DNA of 5,697 nt from the NCBI GenBank assembly GCA_003448875.1, contig DLXG01000166.1, positions 1-5,697 on the forward strand, read 5' to 3'. The notes below the pieces were generated by a model. It saw only the letters and a program-made list of their open reading frames with translations, was not told where the DNA came from and did no database searches. Of this stretch, positions 1 to 5,290 are shown piece after piece. The stretch's first letter is position 1; each line of letters starts with the position of its first letter. The stretch is from Anaerolineaceae bacterium. GTDB taxonomy: Bacteria > Chloroflexota > Anaerolineae > Anaerolineales > Anaerolineaceae. The translations under genes and the position numbers were made by a program.

Positions 1-384
1 CTCATTCCTATTATGAACGGTGATGTTATTGACTACGATGAACAGCGTACCGGCCTGCGCCGCGAAGGAATGTATGCTGGCATCAACAGTCTGGTCACAA
101 AGCCAGCCATCAGCCTTGCTCAAGCCGCATTTCTGTGGATTTTGCAGGCAAACGGCTATGATCCCCTCTTGCCAAAAGGATTACAAACTGCTCAGGCTGA
201 AAACGGCATCCTGCTGGCATGGATGTTGATTCCGGCAATTCTGCTGACCCTGAGTTGGATTGTCATGCGCTGGTATCCTCTGGCCGGCAAGCAATGGGAA
301 AAGATTAAGGAACAACTGGCAATCATACACGACGAAAAAGAACGGTTAGCCTTACAAAAACTCCAAGCCAAAATGACCGACTAA
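1..384 (+). CDS. MFS transporter, GPH (sugar:cation symporter) family, C-terminal part
   Basis: The reading frame is open from base 1 and ends at TAA 382-384, giving 127 residues that are the C-terminal part of a larger membrane protein. An ATG at 13 is internal, because the frame continues upstream and the conserved block spans it. The segment around residues 7-27 (GDVIDYDEQRTGLRREGMYAG) matches the well-conserved late cytoplasmic loop of melibiose-permease-like GPH symporters, where an acidic D-x-x-D-Y-D/E stretch precedes a tG-x-RREG motif. Two hydrophobic segments follow (about residues 31-50 and 69-89, the second very hydrophobic and probably the last transmembrane helix), then a charged, helical cytoplasmic tail rich in K, E and Q. 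The family moves sugars or glycosides with H+ or Na+ across the inner membrane; the substrate cannot be told from this piece. No clear terminator follows it. Confidence 0.85.
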   Translation, partial: LIPIMNGDVIDYDEQRTGLRREGMYAGINSLVTKPAISLAQAAFLWILQANGYDPLLPKGLQTAQAENGILLAWMLIPAILLTLSWIVMRWYPLAGKQWEKIKEQLAIIHDEKERLALQKLQAKMTD

Positions 385-417
385 TCCTTGACAGTCGAAA
401 AAGATGACGTTTGTAAG

Positions 418-445
418 GTGACAGGTTGAACTTAACCGATACAAT
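418..445 (+). promoter_or_regulatory. candidate sigma-70-type promoter for the 538-2130 gene pair
   Basis: GTGACA at 418-423 (5 of 6 to the -35 consensus) is followed after 16 bases by TACAAT at 440-445 (5 of 6 to the -10 consensus). Transcription would start near 452 and give a leader of about 85 bases before the ATG at 538. Between the two boxes lies an imperfect 14-bp palindrome (424-437, outer arms GGTT and AACC), a position where a repressor could act. A second possible pairing, TTGAAC 426-431 with TGTAAT 451-456, has a long 19-base spacer. A perfect TTGACA at 388-393 lies just after the upstream stop codon but has no acceptable -10 at the right distance. The call rests on sequence similarity only. 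Confidence 0.35.
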
Positions 446-495
446 TAAGGTGTAATTGAAGAAAACTGATTCGCTTTTGTTTCAAGTTTGCTTGT

Positions 496-519
496 CCCAA
501 TCCCACCCTATCCCTTCCC
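496..519 (-). other. five-run G-quadruplex pattern on the minus strand (CCC runs on plus)
   Basis: Five CCC triplets at 496-498, 502-504, 506-508, 512-514 and 517-519 are separated by 3, 1, 3 and 2 bases. Read on the minus strand this is GGG x5 with loops of 1-3 bases, which meets the usual intramolecular G-quadruplex rule with one spare run. The tract lies in the untranslated leader and ends directly against the Shine-Dalgarno GGAG (520-523) of the dehydrogenase gene. In the mRNA the tract is C-rich, so any quadruplex would form on the DNA template strand. Function is not known. Confidence 0.5.
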
Positions 520-537
520 GGAGAAAGCGAGAATACC

Positions 538-1563
538 ATGCGCAAAGAAGTGGTTCTGATCACCGGTGCAAACGGTGAAATTGGTCATGGCTTGATCACT
601 CATCTTGGTAGAGAAGGCAAAGTAGACATTGTAGCACTGGATGTGCAACCATTGGACGACTCCCTGCGCCAGTATTGCTTGCGTTCCATACAGGGGGACA
701 TCCTGGACGGAATGCTGCTTGGCAGGCTGGTGGCTGAGTTTGAAATCCGCACCATTTATCATCTGGCATCCATCCTTTCCACAAAAGCAGAGTACAACCC
801 TGAAACTGCCCATCGGGTTAATGTGGAGGGCACCCTGAACCTTCTGAGGCTGGCAGTTGAACAATCAGCCTGGCAGGGTCGGCCGGTTAAATTCATTTAC
901 CCTTCCTCTATTGCCGCTTATGGTTTACCCAATCTGGAAACCAAACTCAGCGCGGGAAAAATAAAAGAATGGATGTGGCTTGAACCCACGACGATGTATG
1001 GCTGCAATAAATTGTATTGCGAACATCTCGGCCGTTATTACACTCGCCATTATCGCCAGTTGGCAGCCGATCATACTCCCAACACCATTGATTTCCGCTG
1101 CATCCGCTTCCCCGGCTTAATCAGTGCCGATACAATTCCCACCGGCGGCACGAGCGACTATGGCCCTGAGATGCTCCATCACGCCGCACAGGGTATTTCG
1201 TATGCCTGCTTTGTCCGCCCTGATACTTGCCTGCCCTTCATGGCAATGCCTGACGCGGTTCGCTCGTTGCTAATGCTGGAAGGCGCACCCAAAGAAAACC
1301 TGAAGCATCTGGTCTATAATGTAACCAGTTTCAGCGTTACCGCGCAGGAAATCTACGAGATCGTAATAAAGGCTTTTCCAAAAGCACAGATTACCTTCAA
1401 GCCGCACCCCAGCCGGCAGGCAATTGTGGACTCTTGGCCAGCAGATGTAGACGATAGTGCTGCCCGTAAGGATTGGGGATGGGCACCGGAATATGATAAG
1501 GAACGTGCCTTCAACGAATATCTCATTCCAGCGATCAAAGAACGTTATTCGGTCAAAGTGTAG
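538..1563 (+). CDS. NAD-dependent SDR, L-threonine 3-dehydrogenase-like (epimerase/dehydratase superfamily)
   Basis: This 341-residue protein is an extended short-chain dehydrogenase. A Rossmann glycine motif is at G10-x-x-G13-x-x-G16, and D35 at the end of the second strand favours NAD over NADP. D54 and the H75-L-A-S segment follow, and the active site is S123/S124 with Y154-x-x-x-K158. The second half carries blocks typical of SDR-type L-threonine 3-dehydrogenase rather than sugar epimerases: RFPGLIS (190-196), GGTSDYG (203-209), a T-C-LP-M-x-M-PDA block near 230-240, YNVTSFS (260-266), and RQAIVDSWP with DDSAARKDWGWAPEY up to about 319. That family oxidises L-threonine to 2-amino-3-ketobutyrate with NAD+, in the cytoplasm. 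The protein is somewhat longer than the roughly 310-320 residues usual for that family, with extra residues near 111-118, 132-148 and 173-184, so another substrate is possible. No 2-amino-3-ketobutyrate CoA ligase gene (kbl) is next to it. The start is supported by GGAG at 520-523; the next gene starts 18 bases after the stop. Confidence 0.85.
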   Translation: MRKEVVLITGANGEIGHGLITHLGREGKVDIVALDVQPLDDSLRQYCLRSIQGDILDGMLLGRLVAEFEIRTIYHLASILSTKAEYNPETAHRVNVEGTLNLLRLAVEQSAWQGRPVKFIYPSSIAAYGLPNLETKLSAGKIKEWMWLEPTTMYGCNKLYCEHLGRYYTRHYRQLAADHTPNTIDFRCIRFPGLISADTIPTGGTSDYGPEMLHHAAQGISYACFVRPDTCLPFMAMPDAVRSLLMLEGAPKENLKHLVYNVTSFSVTAQEIYEIVIKAFPKAQITFKPHPSRQAIVDSWPADVDDSAARKDWGWAPEYDKERAFNEYLIPAIKERYSVKV

Positions 1564-1581
1564 CGAAAACGGAGGGACAGG

Positions 1582-2130
1582 ATGACTGCACCAGAAAAAG
1601 TTGTCATCACACCGGCGGCTGATGAAAAAATCGTCCCATTAATGGTTTACATTCCGGGCAGATTGATCTGGGGAGAAGCAGTGGTGAAAGAAGCCATCCG
1701 GGTCAGCACGTGGTTGAGGACAAATGTTGCCCCGGAGGTGTTAACCTTATTCAACGCCAAAATGCTGATCCCGACGGGCGGCTCCAAACAAAAACCGATT
1801 TTTCACCCCGAGTTGAGCGTTTTTGTCAACCAGATCATCGCATATCACTTAATCCCTCCTCATCAAGAACCGCCCGATTTTGACCCTACCGAACCCAACC
1901 GCATTATGGAGCCGGTCACCCTCTGGGTAGATACCTTCCGCTTTGACGGACACCTTCGCCTTTCGGCGCTTTCTTCGGTGAGAAAATATTTAGATGTTAC
2001 CCGCGAGGCTTTTACTTCCATATATGATGTGGAAATTTCGAATCCGCTCCTGCCAGAAATGGGCACTTTGAAAGTTCCCTACTTAATCGTTCGACAAAAC
2101 ATGGCACTTTACGGCAAAAAAGCCGGGTAG
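1582..2130 (+). CDS. hypothetical protein with an internal duplication
   Basis: I do not recognise this 182-residue protein as a named family. It has a strong ribosome site (GGAGG 1571-1575, 6 bases before ATG) and lies 18 bases after the dehydrogenase gene, so the two are probably co-transcribed. There is no signal peptide and no transmembrane segment, so it should be cytoplasmic. The sequence looks like two copies of one unit. Residues 19-64 (P-L-M-V-Y-I, G31, then S42-x-x-L45, E52, T55, F57, P64) line up with 111-155 (P-V-T-L-W-V, G123, then V133-x-x-Y-L137, E142, T145, I147, P155). Each copy is followed by another predicted strand (about 78-91 and 163-177). The linker at 92-110 is rich in P, D and E. 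The unit pattern, a strand, a Gly turn, a helix with R-x-S-x-x-L, and a strand, resembles small DUF6812-like beta proteins, but that link is only a weak impression. No catalytic residues stand out; a binding or scaffold role is a guess. Confidence 0.75.
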   Translation: MTAPEKVVITPAADEKIVPLMVYIPGRLIWGEAVVKEAIRVSTWLRTNVAPEVLTLFNAKMLIPTGGSKQKPIFHPELSVFVNQIIAYHLIPPHQEPPDFDPTEPNRIMEPVTLWVDTFRFDGHLRLSALSSVRKYLDVTREAFTSIYDVEISNPLLPEMGTLKVPYLIVRQNMALYGKKAG

Positions 2131-2153
2131 TGGAAAATCGCTTATATAAATTT

Positions 2154-2163
2154 GGTACGTACC
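2154..2163. promoter_or_regulatory. perfect 10-bp palindrome upstream of htpG
   Basis: GGTACGTACC reads the same on both strands. It lies 24 bases after the stop of the preceding gene and just upstream of the longer inverted repeat at 2166-2199; a third short palindrome, CGATCG (2164-2169), joins the two. It could be part of a protein-binding site, but a 10-bp palindrome alone is weak evidence. Confidence 0.25.
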
Positions 2164-2165
2164 CG

Positions 2166-2199
2166 ATCGAATTTTGATAGAAATCTTACAAAATTCGAT
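2166..2199. promoter_or_regulatory. perfect 11-bp inverted repeat, candidate operator for htpG
   Basis: ATCGAATTTTG at 2166-2176 is the exact reverse complement of CAAAATTCGAT at 2189-2199, with a 12-base AT-rich spacer. The arm centres are 23 bp apart, about two helical turns, which suits a dimeric DNA-binding protein. A possible -35 (TTGATA, 2174-2179) overlaps the left arm and AT-rich -10-like sequence (2198-2208) begins in the right arm, though no spacing is ideal. The repeat ends 48 bases before the htpG start. It is not the CIRCE element of HrcA (TTAGCACTC-N9-GAGTGCTAA). An alternative reading is a weak transcription terminator for the preceding gene: the stem has only three G-C pairs and the following tract is AT-rich rather than a clean T run. 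Confidence 0.45.
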
Positions 2200-2247
2200 T
2201 AATATATTTTCGTTATTCTCACATTAAAGAAATACGGAGGACGAAAG

Positions 2248-4128
2248 ATGTCTCAACCGGTATCAGAAATCTATGCGCAACCTGTGCCCTTCAAGGCTGA
2301 AACGCGCCAGTTATTGAACATCCTTATTCACTCTTTATATACGGAAAGAGAAGTATTTCTACGTGAACTCATCTCAAATGCTTCCGATGCGCTGACCCGT
2401 CTCCACTTCGAGTCACTCACCAACCGGGAGATACTCGACCCACAAGCCGAACTGGCGATATGGATTGAAACCGACCCGCAGCAGAGAACCTTGACGATTC
2501 GCGACAGTGGAATCGGCATGAATGCCGAGGAACTGGCTCAAAATCTCGGCACCATCGCCCATTCAGGTGCAAAAGCCTTTTTAGAGGCTGCCCAAAAAGG
2601 TGATGTCAAACTCAACGATATTATTGGACAATTTGGGGTCGGCTTTTATTCTGCTTTTATGGTGGCAGAAAAAATTGAGGTCAACTCACGCTCTTACCGC
2701 CTTAACGACTCAGCCGCCCGCTGGATTTCGTCCGGTGAAGACACTTTCATTGTAGAGCCTTCGGATAAATCCGAAAGAGGCACAACCATAAAAATTCACT
2801 TAAAAGAGGATGCCTCCGAATTTTGCGATGAAAACCGCCTGCGCCAGATCATCCGCAAACACTCCGATTACATCCCCTACCCCATTTACATTGGGAATGA
2901 TAAAGAACCAGCCAACCAGCGAACTTCTCTATGGCGGCAGCCTCCTCAACAAATAAGCGAGGAAGAATACCGCCAGTTTTACCGTCAATTCACCCTTGAT
3001 TTTCAAGACCCTCTTCTCAAGATTCACCTTTCCATTGATGCCCCGGTACAACTTTATGCGCTATTGTATGTTCCCGCCAGTGCAGAGCGCAGCCCCTTCG
3101 GACTTAGAAAAGAAGAGGGGCTCAAACTGTATGCCAGAAAAGTACTCATACAGGAATACGCTAAGGAACTATTACCCTCAGCCTTTCTTCATTTTCTGGA
3201 TGGTGTGGTGGATTCAGAGGACTTGCCTCTCAATGTTTCCCGTGAATCGGTGCAATCTAACCGGGTCATGGCGCAAATCAAACGCATCCTGACCAACAAG
3301 GTGATTGATACCCTTAAGACACTTGCCAAAGAAAAGCCAGAAGAGTACAACCGTTTCTGGGTTACTCACGGCCGCAGCATTCGAGAAGCAATCGCCACCG
3401 ATGCCGATCTTGTGACCGCCTTGCAGCCTCTTCTGCGCTATCACTCTCTCAACCACCCTGCGGAGTGGATTTCACTTGATGATTATCTGCTCAAGTCTCC
3501 TGCTAACCAAACCTGTATTTATTACTTAACCGGTGATCATCAAAAAAGTCTTGAAAACAGTCCGCATCTGGACATCTTCCGCAAACGGGGGATGGATGTA
3601 CTCTTTTTAACCGATCCCCTTGATCCATTTGTGCTGATTCGAATCCCCCGCTACAACGGTCATGATCTGGTTAATGCTGCCGGCGAGGATCTCAAACTTC
3701 CTCAACAAGGATCAGTTGAAACCACATCCACAACAACCCCGGCCGAGAACGGCGAGGAAATTGTTCAACGGTTCAAAAAGGTTTTGGGCGAACGGGTTAC
3801 GGATGTTCGCCTTTCGCCACACCCATTGCAGGCTCCACTCCGTCTGGTCATTCCAGAGGGCACAATTCAGCCGGAATTTCACAAGGTCTACCGATTGCTC
3901 AATCAAAACTATGAACCCCCTAAACCCATCCTTGAATTGAATGCCGGCCACCCCATTCTGATTGCTATGCTTCAAGTTCCAGCCGACTCTCCGATTCTCC
4001 AAAGAGCCATTGAACTGTTGTACGAGAGTGCTTTACTGCTGGAGGGATTACATCCCGACCCTACTGAACTTGCGCCGCGTATTCAGGACTTAATTCAACA
4101 AACCCTGGAGAAAACACCCCATGAATAA
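2248..4128 (+). CDS. htpG: molecular chaperone HtpG (bacterial Hsp90)
   Basis: At 626 residues this is a full-length bacterial Hsp90, close to the 624 of E. coli HtpG. It is a cytoplasmic, ATP-driven homodimeric chaperone for late folding and stress. The N-terminal GHKL ATPase domain (about 1-215) shows catalytic E40 and Mg-binding N44 in LRELISNASDAL, D86 in DSGIGM (adenine contact), the lid segment LGTIAHSGAKAF (100-111), IGQFGVGFYSAFMVA (126-140) and a GTTIKIHL strand. The middle domain (about 225-475) has the LPLNVSRE block with R332 as the ATP-sensing arginine. A poorly conserved Gln/Thr-rich linker (about 480-505) leads to the C-terminal dimerisation domain, which lacks the eukaryotic MEEVD tail. 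GGAGG at 2236-2240, 7 bases before ATG, fixes the start. The upstream gap is AT-rich and palindromic, suggesting its own regulated promoter. The final 8 bases overlap the next gene. All key residues are present, so it should be active. Confidence 0.97.
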   Translation: MSQPVSEIYAQPVPFKAETRQLLNILIHSLYTEREVFLRELISNASDALTRLHFESLTNREILDPQAELAIWIETDPQQRTLTIRDSGIGMNAEELAQNLGTIAHSGAKAFLEAAQKGDVKLNDIIGQFGVGFYSAFMVAEKIEVNSRSYRLNDSAARWISSGEDTFIVEPSDKSERGTTIKIHLKEDASEFCDENRLRQIIRKHSDYIPYPIYIGNDKEPANQRTSLWRQPPQQISEEEYRQFYRQFTLDFQDPLLKIHLSIDAPVQLYALLYVPASAERSPFGLRKEEGLKLYARKVLIQEYAKELLPSAFLHFLDGVVDSEDLPLNVSRESVQSNRVMAQIKRILTNKVIDTLKTLAKEKPEEYNRFWVTHGRSIREAIATDADLVTALQPLLRYHSLNHPAEWISLDDYLLKSPANQTCIYYLTGDHQKSLENSPHLDIFRKRGMDVLFLTDPLDPFVLIRIPRYNGHDLVNAAGEDLKLPQQGSVETTSTTTPAENGEEIVQRFKKVLGERVTDVRLSPHPLQAPLRLVIPEGTIQPEFHKVYRLLNQNYEPPKPILELNAGHPILIAMLQVPADSPILQRAIELLYESALLLEGLHPDPTELAPRIQDLIQQTLEKTPHE

Positions 4129-5101
4129 ACCGCGTGTCTGGTTAACCCGGTCAATTTATGCACCTGCTGTACAAAAAATAGCCGAAATCGCCGAGGTTGA
4201 AATCTGGCCGGCGGAGAGTCCTCCTCCGCCGGAAGTTATTTTGGAAAAAATTGAGGATGTTGATGGAATTTTAACCATGTTGACCGATCCGATTAAGTCA
4301 AACATACTGGATCGGGCTGCCCGCCTTAAAGTGATCAGCCAGATGGCAGTTGGTTTTGATAACATTGATATTGAAGCCGCCACCCGTCGCGGTATCCCGG
4401 TTGGACATACCCCGGGTGTGTTGACCGAAACTACCGCCGATTTTGCATGGGCGTTACTGATGGCAGCCGCCCGCCGGGTAGTTGAGGCCGACCGCGAGGT
4501 TCATCAGGGCATCTGGCGAGCCTGGGGGCCGGATGTGTTAACCGGTAAGGATGTCTACGGTGCAACGCTGGGCATCATTGGCTTTGGACGAATAGGCAAA
4601 GCAGTTGCCCGGCGGGCAGCAGGATTTTCAATGAAAGTTCTCTACCATGCCCGCAAACGAGATGAACAGGCGGAACAGGAATTAAAAGCAGAATATCGCG
4701 ATCTGGACTCGCTACTTCAGGATTCCGATTTCATCAGTCTTCACACCTATTACACCCCACAGTTACATCATTTCATCAACCGCCAGCGGTTTGCTCAAAT
4801 GAAAGACGGAGCTATTTTTATTAACACCGCGCGCGGTGGACTGGTGGATCACGAGGCTCTACTTTGGGCAATCGAAACAAAGAAGCTGGCCGCTGCAGCT
4901 CTGGATGTCTTTGACCCCGAACCTATACCAGACAATCATCCTTTGTTGAACCATCCCAACGTCATCATCACCCCCCACATTGCCAGCGCCAGCACTCAAA
5001 CCCGTCAAAAAATGGCTTTAATTGCAGCCGATAACCTCATCGCTGGTTTAAACGGGAAGCGGTTGCCTTACTGTGCAAATCCGCAAGTTTACAATGTCTG
5101 A
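4121..5101 (+). CDS. gyaR: D-2-hydroxyacid dehydrogenase, glyoxylate/hydroxypyruvate reductase type
   Basis: This 326-residue protein has the two-domain layout of the D-isomer-specific 2-hydroxyacid dehydrogenases. The split catalytic domain is at about 1-97 and 290-326, around a nucleotide-binding domain with GFGRIG at 154-159. The catalytic triad is complete: R238 in NTARGG, E267 in DVFDPEP and H286 in ITPHIASAS. The TPGVLTETTADFAWALLMAAARRVVEAD-type block from 97 on and the WGP-DVLTGKDVYGATLGI block match archaeal and bacterial glyoxylate reductases (GyaR) and D-glycerate dehydrogenases, which reduce glyoxylate to glycolate and hydroxypyruvate to D-glycerate. After the second strand there is A177-R178-K179-R180 instead of an acidic residue, which suggests use of NADPH; this is inference. 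ATG 4121 overlaps the htpG stop in another frame by 8 bases, with GGAG at 4107-4110 inside htpG, so translation is probably coupled. A PPPP run (34-37) is encoded within a GC hairpin. The gene symbol is by family resemblance; the exact substrate is not certain. Confidence 0.9.
   Translation: MNKPRVWLTRSIYAPAVQKIAEIAEVEIWPAESPPPPEVILEKIEDVDGILTMLTDPIKSNILDRAARLKVISQMAVGFDNIDIEAATRRGIPVGHTPGVLTETTADFAWALLMAAARRVVEADREVHQGIWRAWGPDVLTGKDVYGATLGIIGFGRIGKAVARRAAGFSMKVLYHARKRDEQAEQELKAEYRDLDSLLQDSDFISLHTYYTPQLHHFINRQRFAQMKDGAIFINTARGGLVDHEALLWAIETKKLAAAALDVFDPEPIPDNHPLLNHPNVIITPHIASASTQTRQKMALIAADNLIAGLNGKRLPYCANPQVYNV
4208..4232 (+). other. strong GC stem-loop inside the reductase coding sequence
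   Basis: CCGGCGGAG at 4208-4216 and CTCCGCCGG at 4224-4232 form a perfect 9-bp stem, 8 of 9 pairs G-C, with a 7-base loop. It lies 87 bases into the reductase gene and encodes residues 30-38, including four prolines in a row. The bases just after it (AAGTTATTTT) are AT-rich with a short T run, so it resembles a weak intrinsic terminator or pause site, although a coding constraint alone could also explain it. Confidence 0.4.
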
Positions 5102-5290
5102 TGTTCAGGTAAATTATGATGAAAATACTTCAAAAAAGGGATTTTTGTTAACTCAAAATTCGGTTCAAATGCGGTATCCTTATAACAGTTTGACAGACAA
5201 CTTTGTACTGCTCTGACCTTTGTCATCTTCGATATCACAAAAGAGGACAGAAGTCAAATACATCATCTTATAAATTCAGGAGGCACACTC
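5102..5290. other. intergenic region, no gene found
   Basis: These 189 bases separate the reductase from the CoA-synthetase gene and hold no plausible ORF on either strand. An AT-only stem, CAAAAA 5131-5136 with TTTTTG 5142-5147 around AGGGA, is too weak and lacks a following T run to count as a clear terminator. A near-palindrome, GATTTTTG 5140-5147 with CAAAATTC 5154-5161, contains the same nine-base word CAAAATTCG (5154-5162) that forms the right arm of the htpG inverted repeat. A perfect TTGACA at 5190-5195 has no matching -10 at 16-18 bases. A TATAAC at 5181-5186 has no good -35. The length suggests that the downstream gene has its own promoter, but I cannot place it. Confidence 0.5.
5278..5283 (+). 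promoter_or_regulatory. ribosome binding site deciding a GTG start
   Basis: AGGAGG is a perfect Shine-Dalgarno core located 7 bases before GTG 5291. It is the reason for choosing this non-ATG start: the conserved CoA-binding domain begins about ten residues later, and no in-frame ATG lies between the site and that domain. Confidence 0.85.

Noticed and set aside
388..393. Perfect TTGACA right after the transporter stop codon
   Set aside because: The bases 16-18 downstream do not resemble a -10 box; the GTGACA/TACAAT pair further down is better.
508..864. Minus-strand ORF of 118 codons over the start of the dehydrogenase gene
   Set aside because: It lies almost wholly opposite a gene with clear family motifs, has no recognisable domain and runs into the C-run leader; it is a shadow frame.
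2145..2150. TATAAA as a -10 box for htpG
   Set aside because: No -35-like sequence lies 16-18 bases upstream; the region before it is the GC-containing end of the preceding gene.
3712..4002. Minus-strand ORF of 96 codons opposite the htpG C-terminal domain
   Set aside because: Htpg is unambiguous here; the opposite frame has no domain and low-complexity Gly/Cys content typical of antisense shadow frames.
5131..5147. Rho-independent terminator after the reductase gene
   Set aside because: The stem is five A-T pairs plus one G-C pair and is not followed by a T run, so it does not meet the usual pattern.
5190..5195. Perfect TTGACA as the -35 of the CoA-synthetase gene promoter
   Set aside because: No -10-like hexamer is found at 16-18 bases downstream; kept only as a remark.
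5201..5223. Direct repeat CTTTGT (5201-5206 and 5218-5223)
   Set aside because: Six bases repeated once is expected by chance in a gap of this length and the flanks do not match.
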